Shown in pieces: positions 42,880 through 52,210 of a stretch of 64,000 nt of DNA. Position 1 is the first letter of the stretch, and each line of letters opens with the position of its first letter. Under the pieces are notes generated by a model that was not told where the DNA came from, ran no database searches, and saw nothing but the letters and a program-made list of their open reading frames with translations. The stretch is from Thermoplasmata archaeon (GTDB lineage: Archaea > Thermoplasmatota > Thermoplasmata > Lutacidiplasmatales > UBA184): assembly GCA_027314165.1 (NCBI GenBank), contig DAHVCH010000012.1, positions 1-64,000 on the forward strand, in the 5' to 3' direction. Both the position numbers and the translations under genes were made by a program.

Positions 42880-43772
42880 CCGGCCCCGCGTCGGCCTCCG
42901 GGCCCGGGAAGGCACCCTCGCCCGCCTCCTCCTCTTTCCTGAAGGAGATGGTGGCCACCGTGGAAGAGGAGCTCCGGGCCGGCCTGTACTCCACGCGGCC
43001 CGCGTCGGTCGACGTACCGATCGGCCACCGGACGCCGTGGAAGGAGGCCCTGCGCGCGGGCCCCTCGAGGCCGGCGCTCATCGTCGAGCTCAAGCACGCC
43101 TCTCCCGGACGGCAGGAGAGCCGTCTCGCCGCGCTCCCCCCGGAGCGGTTCGCCCGGCTCTGCGAGGAGGCGGGAGCGAGCGCGCTCTCGGTCATCCCCC
43201 AGCCGTACGCCTTCGGAGGAAGCCTGGAGGAGTTCGCGAAGGTGGCGAGGGCAACGCGGCTCCCGCTCCTGTTCAAGGACTTCGTGATCGACGTCGCCCA
43301 GATCGAGGCCGCCCGCACCCATGGGGCCTCCTCCGTGCTCCTGCTCGCGCGTCTCGCGAGGTCCGGCGACCTTCACCGCCCCCTCGTGGAGCTCGTCTCG
43401 GAGGCTCACCAGCGCGGGCTCGAGACCCTCGTCGAGGTCCACGCGGCCTCGGAGGTGCGCGTGGCCCTCGCGAGCGGCACGGATGCGCTCGGGGTCAACG
43501 CCCGGGACCTCGGGTCGCTCCACCTGGACCTTCGGACCGCGCTACCCGTGCTCCGCACGCTCCGCAAGGACCCCCGACCGCTCGTGGCGATGAGCGGGGT
43601 GGAAGGCCCGCGGGAGGTCGCGCGGTACGCTTCCACGGGGGCGGACGCGGTGCTCGTCGGCACGGCCTTCGCCCGCGCCTCCGACCCGCTCGGGTTCCTT
43701 CGCTCGCTGCGCGCCCCGCGCACCTCGCCCGGCGCGGCTGCCCGACCCGCGGCCGAGCGGCCCCAACCATGA
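42876..43772 (+). CDS. trpC: indole-3-glycerol-phosphate synthase
   Basis: 298 residues. TIM-barrel motifs: IVELKHASPG (catalytic Glu/Lys and SPx), LLFKDFVIDVAQIEAARTHGA (catalytic Lys), LVEVHAASEV, GVNARDLGSLHLDL and a C-terminal phosphate site around MSGVEGPREV...ADAVLVGTAFARA. Asn in the usual GINNRDL is shifted to GVNARDL. N- and C-termini are extended by low-complexity Ala/Pro/Ser segments. GTG 42876 in GTGA; ATGA overlap with trpF. Confidence 0.92.
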   Translation: MTGPASASGPGKAPSPASSSFLKEMVATVEEELRAGLYSTRPASVDVPIGHRTPWKEALRAGPSRPALIVELKHASPGRQESRLAALPPERFARLCEEAGASALSVIPQPYAFGGSLEEFAKVARATRLPLLFKDFVIDVAQIEAARTHGASSVLLLARLARSGDLHRPLVELVSEAHQRGLETLVEVHAASEVRVALASGTDALGVNARDLGSLHLDLRTALPVLRTLRKDPRPLVAMSGVEGPREVARYASTGADAVLVGTAFARASDPLGFLRSLRAPRTSPGAAARPAAERPQP

Positions 43773-44428
43773 GCGCGCCGCGTCCCCTGGTCAAGGTCTG
43801 CGGCCTCCGGACCCTGGAGGACCTCGCGGCCGCCGAGGGGGCGGACCTCATCGGCGTCGTCATCGACGTGCCCGACTCCCCCCGGACGCGCAGTCTGTCC
43901 GAGGCCCGGTCGCTCTTCGAGCGCGCCGAAGGACGGTTCCAGCGGGTCGCGGTCGTGGTGGGGGCCGACACGGAGAAGGTTCGTCAGGTCCTCAAGGTGG
44001 CCGCCCCTGATCTCGTGCAGCTGCACGGTCCGGTGCCCTCGGGGCTCTCGGCCGGGGAACGACGGCGGCTCGTGCCCTCCCTGCCGGTGGCGCGGCCGGG
44101 GCAGGAGGGGGCGGCCCCGCCCACCCTCCCCGACGGGGCGGACGACTTCCCGTTCCTCCACCTCGACACGGCGGGAGGGAAACTGCCGGGAGGTACGGGC
44201 CAACGCTCGGACTGGGCGGTGGCTCGCGACCTGGTGCACGCGCACCCCTCTCGTCGCTTCCTGCTGGGCGGCGGGCTCACCCCCGAGAACGTCTCCGCAG
44301 CTCTCGCGGAGGTACGACCCGCCGGGGTCGACGTCTCGAGCGGTGTCGAGGCCCGACCGGGGGTCAAGTCCCGCGCCAAGGTGGAGCGGCTGCTCCTCGC
44401 CGTTCGCGGGTCCGCGGACCCCCTCTGA
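43769..44428 (+). CDS. trpF: phosphoribosylanthranilate isomerase
   Basis: 219 residues. LVKVCGLRTLEDLAAAEGAD (catalytic Cys in KVCG), VQLHG, LHLDTAGGKLPGGTGQRSDW (Asp and GGTG) and LGGGLTPENV...GVDVSSGVEARPGVKSRAKV are the complete family pattern. Last gene of the supercluster; it ends 115 nt before the convergent unknown gene. Confidence 0.93.
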   Translation: MSAPRPLVKVCGLRTLEDLAAAEGADLIGVVIDVPDSPRTRSLSEARSLFERAEGRFQRVAVVVGADTEKVRQVLKVAAPDLVQLHGPVPSGLSAGERRRLVPSLPVARPGQEGAAPPTLPDGADDFPFLHLDTAGGKLPGGTGQRSDWAVARDLVHAHPSRRFLLGGGLTPENVSAALAEVRPAGVDVSSGVEARPGVKSRAKVERLLLAVRGSADPL

Positions 44429-44542
44429 GGGCGAGGTGGGCGGGAGAGGACCCCGTTCAGAGGATCGCTCGGCGGGAAAGGGGCTCCAAGGGCCCTCTCG
44501 GGCCCGTCGCGTCCCCCCCCCCGCCGCTGGGGCGATCCCCGA

Positions 44543-45619
44543 CTATTCCGTGCCCTTCAGCAACCGGTCGTACCGGTGGAAGACGGGGCTTCGAAGGCCG
44601 GAGGTGGGCAGGCGCACGATGCCGATGTCCGAGACCGAGGAGGCGAGGGCGCGCAGCAGAGCCTCGGTCGCCGCGGTCCCCTCGGGGTCCGCGCCACCCT
44701 CCGAAGGTCCCACCGGTCGGGAACCCAGGACCCCGAGGAGGACCTTGGACCGGTCCGAGGCGAGCAGGAACGGCCTCGCTCCCGCCCCCCGGGCCACGCC
44801 CTGGAAGACCTCGATCAGCCGCGCACCCTCTCGCAGCGTGCCGTGAAGCAGGACCACATGGGAGAGGCGCGCGCCGTGGTAGGCGGGCAGCCGCGCCAGG
44901 TCGGTGAAGACCCTCCACTCGGCCAACCCTGAGAAGAGAAGCCTCCGCTGCGACCTGGGGAGGGTGCGGGGCCCGAGCAGATGGGGCTGCCGCGCCCCGG
45001 AAGTCGCAAGGGCGGGCCGAGAAAGAAGGTTGGAGATCGCGGGGTGAGCCAGCACGCGCTCGGGTCCTCCCGACCTCCATCGGGGAGGAAGCGCGGGGAG
45101 CGGCCGGGGATACCGGAGCGGTCCGGGAGTACCGGTCCACCGGCACCACGCCCCCTCGAGATCGAAGTAGACCGGCACGGAAGGTTCGCGAGCGTCCACG
45201 GTGAGGAAGAACTCCCGGGTGCCTTCGGAGCGCTCCCCCTCCGAGGGCCCCAGGGCCCGTGGACCGGAGGGCCCGCGGTGGAAGAGCACGGCCAGGACCG
45301 AGGACTCCGACTCCCAGAGCAGCACCGTTCCGGGGTCGTCCGAGAGCCGGCCCAGGACCTCGTTGAGACGGTCGACGAACGGCCGCAGCAAGGCGAAGGT
45401 GACGAAGGGGGTTCCCACGGCCTCGGGTGCCGGAAGGTAGCGGTCGTGGAGCCAGCCCAGGGCGTAGGCGCGTCGCTTGCCCTCCTGGAACGTGGAACGG
45501 GCGAGCCCCGAGGCGGTCACCCGTTCCTGGTCCCGCTCGAGCCCCGCGCCGAGCATCTGCCCGATGACCCGGACGTCGGTCTCGCCCAGCGCGGCGGGCC
45601 CTTCCACGAGGTTCGGCAT
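44543..45619 (-). CDS. unknown protein, possible N-terminal helix-turn-helix
   Basis: 358 residues, no family recognised. The first 60 residues (DVRVIGQMLGAGL...ASGLARSTFQEGKRRAYALG) have the look of a winged-helix domain preceding the WLHDRYLP segment. The middle is Pro/Arg-rich. The C-terminal third (LSHVVLLHGTLREGARLIEVF, GARPFLLASDRSKVLLGVLG) alternates strands and helices like a small sensor domain. It is convergent to the aro-trp operon. If the HTH is real, a regulatory role is possible, but nothing links it to those genes beyond position. Confidence 0.65.
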   Translation of the reverse strand: MPNLVEGPAALGETDVRVIGQMLGAGLERDQERVTASGLARSTFQEGKRRAYALGWLHDRYLPAPEAVGTPFVTFALLRPFVDRLNEVLGRLSDDPGTVLLWESESSVLAVLFHRGPSGPRALGPSEGERSEGTREFFLTVDAREPSVPVYFDLEGAWCRWTGTPGPLRYPRPLPALPPRWRSGGPERVLAHPAISNLLSRPALATSGARQPHLLGPRTLPRSQRRLLFSGLAEWRVFTDLARLPAYHGARLSHVVLLHGTLREGARLIEVFQGVARGAGARPFLLASDRSKVLLGVLGSRPVGPSEGGADPEGTAATEALLRALASSVSDIGIVRLPTSGLRSPVFHRYDRLLKGTE

Positions 45620-45793
45620 GGGTCACCCTAGCACGACGCCCGACCCGGCCCTTCGACCATCGGACGACGGATGATGTACGGAGGTCGTATCAGCACAGCG
45701 TCATGACGCGACCGGAGAGCTCATCCTCCCCACGGGACCATCCGACCGGTTCCCTCTCACGCCCCACCAAGGACAGCGGGATACGCCAGGAGT

Positions 45794-45800
45794 CTATACG
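45794..45800 (+). promoter_or_regulatory. TATA box of PKD protein
   Basis: ctatacg, about 20-26 nt before the adjacent ATG codons at 45817 and 45823. It selects this start over the upstream in-frame ATG at 45703. Confidence 0.45.
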
Positions 45801-45816
45801 TTCTTCGCACCGAGCG

Positions 45817-47871
45817 ATGCGTATGAGCGCGTCAGCACTAGCTGTCCTTGCGTCTACGCTAGTTATCATATCGCTATTGTCCTCTATCGGCCCGTCCAAC
45901 AGCGCGGCCGCGACCTCCCACGCCCCGGCGGGTCTGGCCGACGTGGCCCCCGCCGGGAGCGTCCTCACGGCCTTTGCGAACGCCACGCCCAGCAGCGGCG
46001 TCGCCCCGTTGACGACCCTGCTCCAGGGGGCGGCGCACGGCGGCACCCCTCCCTACTCCTGGACCTGGCAGTTCAACGTGACCCCAGTGACCACGCAGAA
46101 CACCACCTTCACGTTCACCTCGCCGGGGAACTATCTGGTCGTGCTCACGGTCGTCGACGGCGCGGGGGCCCGGGCCAACGCCAGCGCGCTCGTTACGGTG
46201 ACCTCCGGAGCGCTGAGCCTCCAGGCGTGGGCCTCCCCCGCCGCGGGGCAGCCTCCCCTCGCCGTGAACTTCCAGACGAGCCCCAACGGCGGGTCCCCGC
46301 CCTATGTCGCTTGGAGCTGGAACTTCGGTGACGGTAGCGCGGCATCCGGCGTGCAGAACCCGTCCCACACGTACGCCTCCGCGGGCACCTATAACGCGAC
46401 GGTCACCGTGCAGGACTCCGCAGGGGCCTCGGCCTCGACCACCGTCGAGGTGGAGGTGGCCACCGTGGTCGCCCACGTCGCTGCGAGCCCCAGGTTCGGG
46501 ACTGCGCCGCTACCCGTGACCTTCATGGGTTCGGCGACCGGCGGAAGCGGGCCCTACCTGTTCAACTGGTCCTTCGGGGACGGGGGCGTTGCGGAGAACG
46601 GGTCCAACACCACCACCCACACCTACCAGACCAGCGGGACCTTCCTCGCGGTCCTTCAGGTGATCGACGCCCACGGCATCTACGGTTTCGCCAACGTCTC
46701 CATCACGGTCGTCGCCGGCAACGGGTCGTCCGGGGCCCTCTCGGTCAGCGCCAGCGACTCCCCGAGCTCGGGGTCGGCCCCGCTCTCGGTCCAGTTCTAC
46801 GCATCGGTGTCCGGTGGGACCGTGCCCTACCTGTTCTCCTGGACGTTCGGGGATGGGTCGAGCTCCTCGCTGATCGACCCCACCCACTTCTACACCCTGG
46901 GAGGGGTGTACCAGGCCGTCGTGCAGGTCACGGACCCCTCCGGGAATTCCGGTAGCGCCTCCCTCTGGATCAGCGTCAACGGCACGTCCGGCGGAGGCGG
47001 CGGAGGGGGAGGGCTCAACGCCTCCATCTTCGCGAGCCCGACGAGCGGCACCTCGCCCTTGACCGTGGATTTCACGAGCGTGGTCTCGGGAGGAACCGCC
47101 CCGTACACCTACGAGTGGCTCTTCGGGGACGGTCAGGGGTCCACCGCGGCCAACCCTGCCCACACGTACCAGGGCTCGGGGACCTTCCTCGCACAACTTC
47201 AGGTCGTCGACAGCGCCGGCCACGTGGTGGACGTCACGGTCGCCATCTCGATCTCGGGCACCGGAGGTGGGGGAGCCGGGGGTTCTTGCGGGAACTGCTC
47301 CCCGGTCCCGCAGCTGAGCGCACCGAGCTCGACCCAGGTCGGACAGGTGGTGACGTTCACCGCGACGCTTACCGGCGGCTCCGGAACGTACCGCGTGAGC
47401 TGGAACTTTGGCGATGGCAGCACCGCCTCCTTCCCGGTCGATGCTCTCCCGGGCCAGCCGACCTTCGTACAGGTCCAGCACGCCTACCAGCGGTCCGGGT
47501 CGTTCAGGGTGAGCTGCGTGGTCAACGGAGGCGCGGCGACCAGCCCGTCCAGCGCGGTGCTGTCCGTGGCGGTCACGGCCTCCTCCACCGGCGGACACCC
47601 CTCCATCCCCTGGCAGTTCTGGGCGCTCGCCGTGGCCCTGGTCGGAGCCGTCGCCCTCACCGTGCTGCTCATCACCGGACAGCAGAAGCGTCGGGGCCAC
47701 GCGCTGTATGCCAACAGCGGACCCTCCACCCCGCCCGCGGACGCCGTGCTCGACCCCTACCATTCCTACCAGGTCACCGACCTGAGCGGTCCGGGGACCC
47801 AGCAGGGCTCGACCGCCACCGTGGGCGGATCTCCCCGGCCCCCGCAGGGTCCTCCGGTGGGATGGCTGTAG
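45817..47871 (+). CDS. PKD-repeat surface protein with C-terminal anchor
   Basis: 684 residues. The signal peptide (ALAVLASTLVIISLLSS) begins five residues in, supporting ATG 45817. About six PKD-type domains follow, each with W(S/T)FGDG and P.HTY (WNFGDGSAASGVQNPSHTY is a good example). A glycine run (GGGGGGGG) separates the fourth and fifth, and a CGNC pair precedes the last. A membrane helix (FWALAVALVGAVALTVLLI) and a short cytoplasmic tail end the protein. No catalytic domain. It is probably a surface structural or adhesion protein, smaller than the relatives at 5-22 kb. Confidence 0.82.
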   Translation: MRMSASALAVLASTLVIISLLSSIGPSNSAAATSHAPAGLADVAPAGSVLTAFANATPSSGVAPLTTLLQGAAHGGTPPYSWTWQFNVTPVTTQNTTFTFTSPGNYLVVLTVVDGAGARANASALVTVTSGALSLQAWASPAAGQPPLAVNFQTSPNGGSPPYVAWSWNFGDGSAASGVQNPSHTYASAGTYNATVTVQDSAGASASTTVEVEVATVVAHVAASPRFGTAPLPVTFMGSATGGSGPYLFNWSFGDGGVAENGSNTTTHTYQTSGTFLAVLQVIDAHGIYGFANVSITVVAGNGSSGALSVSASDSPSSGSAPLSVQFYASVSGGTVPYLFSWTFGDGSSSSLIDPTHFYTLGGVYQAVVQVTDPSGNSGSASLWISVNGTSGGGGGGGGLNASIFASPTSGTSPLTVDFTSVVSGGTAPYTYEWLFGDGQGSTAANPAHTYQGSGTFLAQLQVVDSAGHVVDVTVAISISGTGGGGAGGSCGNCSPVPQLSAPSSTQVGQVVTFTATLTGGSGTYRVSWNFGDGSTASFPVDALPGQPTFVQVQHAYQRSGSFRVSCVVNGGAATSPSSAVLSVAVTASSTGGHPSIPWQFWALAVALVGAVALTVLLITGQQKRRGHALYANSGPSTPPADAVLDPYHSYQVTDLSGPGTQQGSTATVGGSPRPPQGPPVGWL

Positions 47872-47990
47872 GATAGCGCAGTCGCGCAGACCTGTCGCTC
47901 CGCAACGGGTTCGACACGCTCGCGCGGGGCCCGCGGCGGAGCGGGTGGGCCGCACCCTCGTCTCGGGTCGTCCCAGCTTCGACGGTTGCA

Positions 47991-48851
47991 GTGCCCTGGG
48001 CCTCTCTCCCTAGGCGGTTCTCCCGCCCAACGCGACCCGGCGGCGTCCCCCGGGTCGAGCGATCCCTCGAACATGACCCCAACGTTGAAGAACCACGTGC
48101 TGACTGTAGAGGCTGGCGATCTTTTACGGCCGGATATCCGCCCCAGCAACGCATCTACCCGCAACAGTCGCCTTCCGACGCGGGCTATCCTGACCAGGGC
48201 TACGCCGCTCAGGGATACCCTCCCGAGAACTACCCGCCCCAGGGCTATCCCCCGCAGGGCTACCCCCAGCAGGGATACTACCAGGACTACCCCGGGCAGG
48301 CGCAGGCTCCCGGATACCCCTACCAGGGCTACCCGCAGCAGGGCTACCCGCCGTACGGCCAGGCGGGGTACCCTCCACCGAAGAAGCACAACTGGAAGAA
48401 GATCGGGGCGGCCGTGGGTGCGATCGTGGTCATCCTGATCGTCCTCGTGGTGTTGCTGACCGTACCCTTCCAGAAGGCCTCGGGCTCAGGGACGGTGGCT
48501 CTGCAGGGCTCGCCGACCAGCGTGAACGAGGGGGTCGGCTTGGCGGTCGTGAACATCAGCTCCCCTGGCTCGGTTCACATCGGTTGGCAGGTGTCGACGA
48601 GCGGGCCGCTCGGAGGGATCGTCGTGGTCGCGGGGCAATGCACCACCTTGCAGGCGTGCGCGTCATCGATCCAGGCGGGCTACATCTGCGTGAGCCCCGT
48701 CGTCGGCAACGGGTCTGCCTCCGGTTCGTGCACGTTCACTATCGGAGCTTCGGGGACGTACACGATCGTCGGCATCGAGACCTCAGGGTTCGTTGCGGGG
48801 AACGACCTGACCTACTCCTACACGGTGGACGGCCCGCTCCTGACCTTGTGA
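47991..48851 (+). CDS. membrane protein with Tyr/Gln/Pro-rich repeat, start uncertain
   Basis: The well-supported part runs from about 48123. It begins with ten or so repeats of GYPPQ / QGYPP type (about 75 residues), then KKHNWKK and one membrane helix (IGAAVGAIVVILIVLVVLLT). A 130-residue extracytoplasmic beta-rich domain follows, with a Cys pair (CTTLQAC) and SGTYTIVGIETS. The repeats would be cytoplasmic and could drive self-association. No ATG, GTG or TTG lies in frame between 47991 and the repeats. The 44 residues from GTG 47991 look non-coding, and an ATG at 48073 in another frame (MTPTLKNHVLTVEAG) would need a frameshift. The start is therefore unresolved. Confidence 0.6.
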   Translation: MPWASLPRRFSRPTRPGGVPRVERSLEHDPNVEEPRADCRGWRSFTAGYPPQQRIYPQQSPSDAGYPDQGYAAQGYPPENYPPQGYPPQGYPQQGYYQDYPGQAQAPGYPYQGYPQQGYPPYGQAGYPPPKKHNWKKIGAAVGAIVVILIVLVVLLTVPFQKASGSGTVALQGSPTSVNEGVGLAVVNISSPGSVHIGWQVSTSGPLGGIVVVAGQCTTLQACASSIQAGYICVSPVVGNGSASGSCTFTIGASGTYTIVGIETSGFVAGNDLTYSYTVDGPLLTL

Positions 48852-48981
48852 AGGGACGGAGCGCGGCGCGCTCCAGGATCCCGGGGCATGGGCTATCCTG
48901 GGCTCCGCCCCTCCGACCCACGCCGCGGACACAGGGAAGGGCACCCGCAGGACTATCTACGCAGGCGTCTCCACACTCCCG

Positions 48982-49023
48982 ATGTTCGCGGGAGGCAGCA
49001 CGCCCCCGCAGCGTCTACGGTAA
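48982..49023 (+). CDS. possible 13-codon ORF upstream of trpB
   Basis: ATG 48982 lies about 26 nt after a TATA-like actatctacg (48952-48961) and opens a 13-codon frame (MFAGGSTPPQRLR) ending TAA, 24 nt before trpB. It has no Trp codons. It may simply be an accident of a leadered trpB transcript. Confidence 0.25.
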   Translation: MFAGGSTPPQRLR

Positions 49024-49047
49024 CCTGGAGGGCGCAGCTGCATCGGC

Positions 49048-50217
49048 ATGCCAGAGTGGTACGGGAGCTTCGGTGGGGCCTATGTCCCTGAGACCCTGGT
49101 CCCGGCCCTGAAGGCGCTCGAGGAGGCCTGGAGGACGGCCCGGCGGGACCCGGGGTTCAAGGCCGAGCTCGCCCGTCTCTCGCGCGAGTGGGGCGGCCGA
49201 CCCACGCCCCTCTACTTCGCCGAGAACCTGACCCGGGAGATCGGCGGGGCGCAGATCTACCTGAAGCGCGAGGACCTGGTCCACGGTGGCGCGCACAAGT
49301 TCAACAACGCGCTCGGACAGGGCCTCCTGGCCAAGCGCCTCGGCAAGACCCGCCTCATCGCCGAGACCGGTGCCGGGCAGCATGGGGTCGCGACCGCGAT
49401 GGTCGGCGCGAAGCTCGCCCTCCGCACCGAGGTGTACATGGGGTCGGTGGACATGGAGCGCCAGAAGCCCAACGTGCTCCGGATGCGTCTCCTGGGAGCG
49501 ACGGTCCGGCCCGTGGACCACGGGGCGAAGACCCTGAAGGAGGCCATCAACGAGGCCTTCCGTGATTGGATCACGAACGTCCAGACGACGTACTACCTGA
49601 TCGGGAGCGCGGTCGGACCCCACCCCTTCCCGTCCATCGTCAGCGACTTCCAATCCGTGATCGGGAAGGAGATCCTACGGCAGTCGAAACAGGCGTGGGG
49701 AGGACACCCCGACCTGGTCGTCGCGTGCGTAGGAGGTGGGTCGAACGCGATCGGGACCTTCCAGCCGATGTTGCGGACCCCGGTGAAGCTCCTGGGGGTC
49801 GAGGCTGGAGGCTCCGGCTCGGGCCTCGCCGTGGGCTCGGCCTCGCTCACCAAGGGAAGGCCCGGAGTGCTCCAGGGGATGCGGACCTACTTGCTCCAGG
49901 ACGCGGAGGGGCAGGTGCTCGAGACCGAGTCCATCGCCGCGGGTCTCGACTACGCGGGCGTCGGACCGGAGCACGCGTTCCTCAAGGAGTCCGGTCGGGT
50001 CGAGTACACGTCGGTCACGGACCGGGAAGCGCTCGACGCGTTCCACCGGCTCTGCCGGACCGAGGGGATCATCCCCGCCCTCGAGCCCTCCCACGCGCTC
50101 GCCGAGGCCATGCGCCGGGCGCGCGACCTCCCGAAGACCGCTCGCATCGTGGTCACGCTCTCCGGCCGGGGAGACAAGGACCTGGAGGTCGTCGCACAAC
50201 ATGCCCCACCTGGGTGA
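49048..50217 (+). CDS. trpB: tryptophan synthase beta chain
   Basis: 389 residues, TrpB1 type. [12 protein letters not shown] at the start is diagnostic of the alpha-interacting form. PLP Lys84 is in [26 protein letters not shown], the phosphate-binding VGGGSNAIG and LSGRGDKD follow. It condenses indole with serine. It overlaps trpA by 17 nt and is separated from the other trp genes by about 4.6 kb. Confidence 0.93.
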   Translation: MPEWYGSFGGAYVPETLVPALKALEEAWRTARRDPGFKAELARLSREWGGRPTPLYFAENLTREIGGAQIYLKREDLVHGGAHKFNNALGQGLLAKRLGKTRLIAETGAGQHGVATAMVGAKLALRTEVYMGSVDMERQKPNVLRMRLLGATVRPVDHGAKTLKEAINEAFRDWITNVQTTYYLIGSAVGPHPFPSIVSDFQSVIGKEILRQSKQAWGGHPDLVVACVGGGSNAIGTFQPMLRTPVKLLGVEAGGSGSGLAVGSASLTKGRPGVLQGMRTYLLQDAEGQVLETESIAAGLDYAGVGPEHAFLKESGRVEYTSVTDREALDAFHRLCRTEGIIPALEPSHALAEAMRRARDLPKTARIVVTLSGRGDKDLEVVAQHAPPG

Positions 50218-50995
50218 GACCCTCGCCGCACGGCGGCGGTCCAAGCAGCCCAGCCTCCTCGTGTACATGATGGCCGGGTCCGTCCCTGAAGAGCGGTTCC
50301 TCTCGACCGTCGACGCGCTGAAGACGGCCGGGGTGACGGGGCTCGAGCTCGGGTTCCCCTTCAGCGACCCCATGGCGGAGGGACCGGTCATCCAGCAGGC
50401 GGCCACCGACGCTCTGCGCCAGGGGTTCCACTGGCCGGACCTGCTCCGCCTCCTCCGCGCCTCCTCCCAGCGGCTCCCCTGCGCGGTGATGACCTACCTC
50501 AACCCGGTGCTCCAGCGGGGAGAGGCCCGGGCCCTCGAGGAACTGCACGAAGCGGGGGGCAGCGCGCTCATCCTCCCAGACCTCCCCGTGGAGGCCGCGC
50601 GTCCCTTCCGCGCCCTGCGAAGGAAGGAGAAGGTCGACACGGTCCTCCTCGCCTCCCCCGCCACCACGCCGGACCGCCTGGCGCTCCTCGTCCGCCGGAC
50701 CGAGGGCTTCCTCTACCTCGTCTCCCGCTACGGCACCACGGGCGCCGGCGAGGGGACCACCCCTTCGACCCAGGGGAAGGAGGGAGAGCTCGGGCCCCTC
50801 GTTGCCCGGGCCCACGAGCTGCGGCCGGACCTTCCGGTCCTGGTGGGCTTTGGGGTCAGGTCGAGGGAGGACGTCGAGCGGCACCGGAGCTCCGGGGCCG
50901 ACGGGGTCATCGTCGGGAGCGCCGTCCAGACGCGGCTTTCCACCGGTCGGTCGCCAGAGGAGATCGGCTCGTTCGTCGCGTCGCTCCTGGGTTGA
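50201..50995 (+). CDS. trpA: tryptophan synthase alpha chain
   Basis: 264 residues. [14 protein letters not shown] replaces the usual 'fi.aG.P'; the catalytic Glu and Asp are in [31 protein letters not shown] and [15 protein letters not shown] match the family, and [13 protein letters not shown] is the phosphate end. It cleaves indole-3-glycerol phosphate to indole for TrpB. The 17-nt overlap with trpB suggests coupled translation. Confidence 0.92.
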   Translation: MPHLGETLAARRRSKQPSLLVYMMAGSVPEERFLSTVDALKTAGVTGLELGFPFSDPMAEGPVIQQAATDALRQGFHWPDLLRLLRASSQRLPCAVMTYLNPVLQRGEARALEELHEAGGSALILPDLPVEAARPFRALRRKEKVDTVLLASPATTPDRLALLVRRTEGFLYLVSRYGTTGAGEGTTPSTQGKEGELGPLVARAHELRPDLPVLVGFGVRSREDVERHRSSGADGVIVGSAVQTRLSTGRSPEEIGSFVASLLG

Positions 50996-51073
50996 GCGAC
51001 CCCTCCCCGGGCGCGGGTGACGTCCTGTCCTGTCCGGACCGCCGGAGCACGGTGGCCGTGCCCGGGGCGAGGA

Positions 51074-52210
51074 TCACGGGCGAGTGCGTTCCAGGTGGAG
51101 GTAGTGCGGAGGCCCGCCCTCCGTCGGGACGGAGGCGAAGAGCAACTGCTTCTTCACGCCCTGCGCCAGCCGAATCGCCCGGGCGACCTCGGGCCACGGG
51201 GTCTCCCAGTTCGGAGGCACGACGTGCACGAGGTAGCGGGCGTGGGTGCTGCCCGGGTCTCGCTCGTAGGCGCGGAAATGGGCGCCGTACTTGAATCCCG
51301 TTTTCGGTACGAGCCCCTGGGCCCGCAGGTGCCGGTAGACCGGCAGTCTGGTGGGGAGGTCCGGCTCGGTGCGCTGGGCCTTCTGCTCGAACTCCGCCGC
51401 CGTGAGCGGGCCTCCGCCTTCCGCCGCCCGGAGGGTCAGGCGGTCCTCGCCTACCAGGTACAGGGCCTCGAGGAGCGAGAGCTCGAGCCGCGTCCCGATC
51501 CGGCTCCCGTAATGTTCGGTCTGGTCGAGGGCGGTCGCCTCTGCGGGATCGAAGATGCTGACCCGGTCGCCCAGGACCAGCCCCTCCGACCTCGAGCCGA
51601 CGGCGGGAGGGGGGCTCTCGCCGTGGGGGACGACGTCCCGGACACGATAGTACGTGAGGTCGCTCTCCTCGTCGATGATCCCGACTAGCAGCGTCCTCCG
51701 GGCGGCCCGGACTCCCTCCAGGTGCTCGGAGAGCTCCGCAAGGGAGAAGGGGACGCGCTCGGACCGGGACTCCACCCACCAACGGGAAGGGGTCTTCGGA
51801 GGGGTCCCGCCACGGGGGAGCAGGGAGAACTCCGCCGGAGGCGGACCGCGGAGGACGACGTACCCCCGCTGCCGGAGGTCTCGGTAGACCAGATAGCGGA
51901 TCTCGAAGGCCGTGTCCCGGCCGTGCGCCTCGGAGAGGAGCGTCCGGAAGCTGCAGGGCTCCCCGGGGCCGGAAGAGGGACCGGTCTGCACCCGAAGCCG
52001 CTCCATCTCGCAGAGGTAGGTGGTCTCCAGGGGGTCGAGCTCGAGCGCGCCGCCCTCCGCGATGTTCCCGTAGCTGCCCCGACCGTGAAGGGCGGAGGCC
52101 GCCGTGGGGTCCGCCACGACGGAGGAACCGTCAGGGCGGAGGCGGGAGGTGGGCGTCGAGGACCCGGGCTCCGCCCGGTCGCTCCCCACCGCCTTCGGCA
52201 GGGCGGGCAT
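51074..52210 (-). CDS. endA: tRNA-splicing endonuclease, two-repeat form
   Basis: 378 residues, twice the length of the basic archaeal subunit. The C-terminal repeat has the catalytic triad: Tyr315 in KYGAHFRAY, His323 in STHARYLVHV and a Lys at 353/354 in GVKKQLLFA, preceded by VYRHLRAQGLVPKTGFKYG. The N-terminal half is a degenerate repeat (YLVYRDLRQRGYVVLRG) lacking the triad, so a homodimer of fused repeats is expected. It cleaves bulge-helix-bulge introns in pre-tRNA. The first 50 residues are low-complexity. The start overlaps the pyrE stop (TGATG). Confidence 0.88.
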   Translation of the reverse strand: MPALPKAVGSDRAEPGSSTPTSRLRPDGSSVVADPTAASALHGRGSYGNIAEGGALELDPLETTYLCEMERLRVQTGPSSGPGEPCSFRTLLSEAHGRDTAFEIRYLVYRDLRQRGYVVLRGPPPAEFSLLPRGGTPPKTPSRWWVESRSERVPFSLAELSEHLEGVRAARRTLLVGIIDEESDLTYYRVRDVVPHGESPPPAVGSRSEGLVLGDRVSIFDPAEATALDQTEHYGSRIGTRLELSLLEALYLVGEDRLTLRAAEGGGPLTAAEFEQKAQRTEPDLPTRLPVYRHLRAQGLVPKTGFKYGAHFRAYERDPGSTHARYLVHVVPPNWETPWPEVARAIRLAQGVKKQLLFASVPTEGGPPHYLHLERTRP

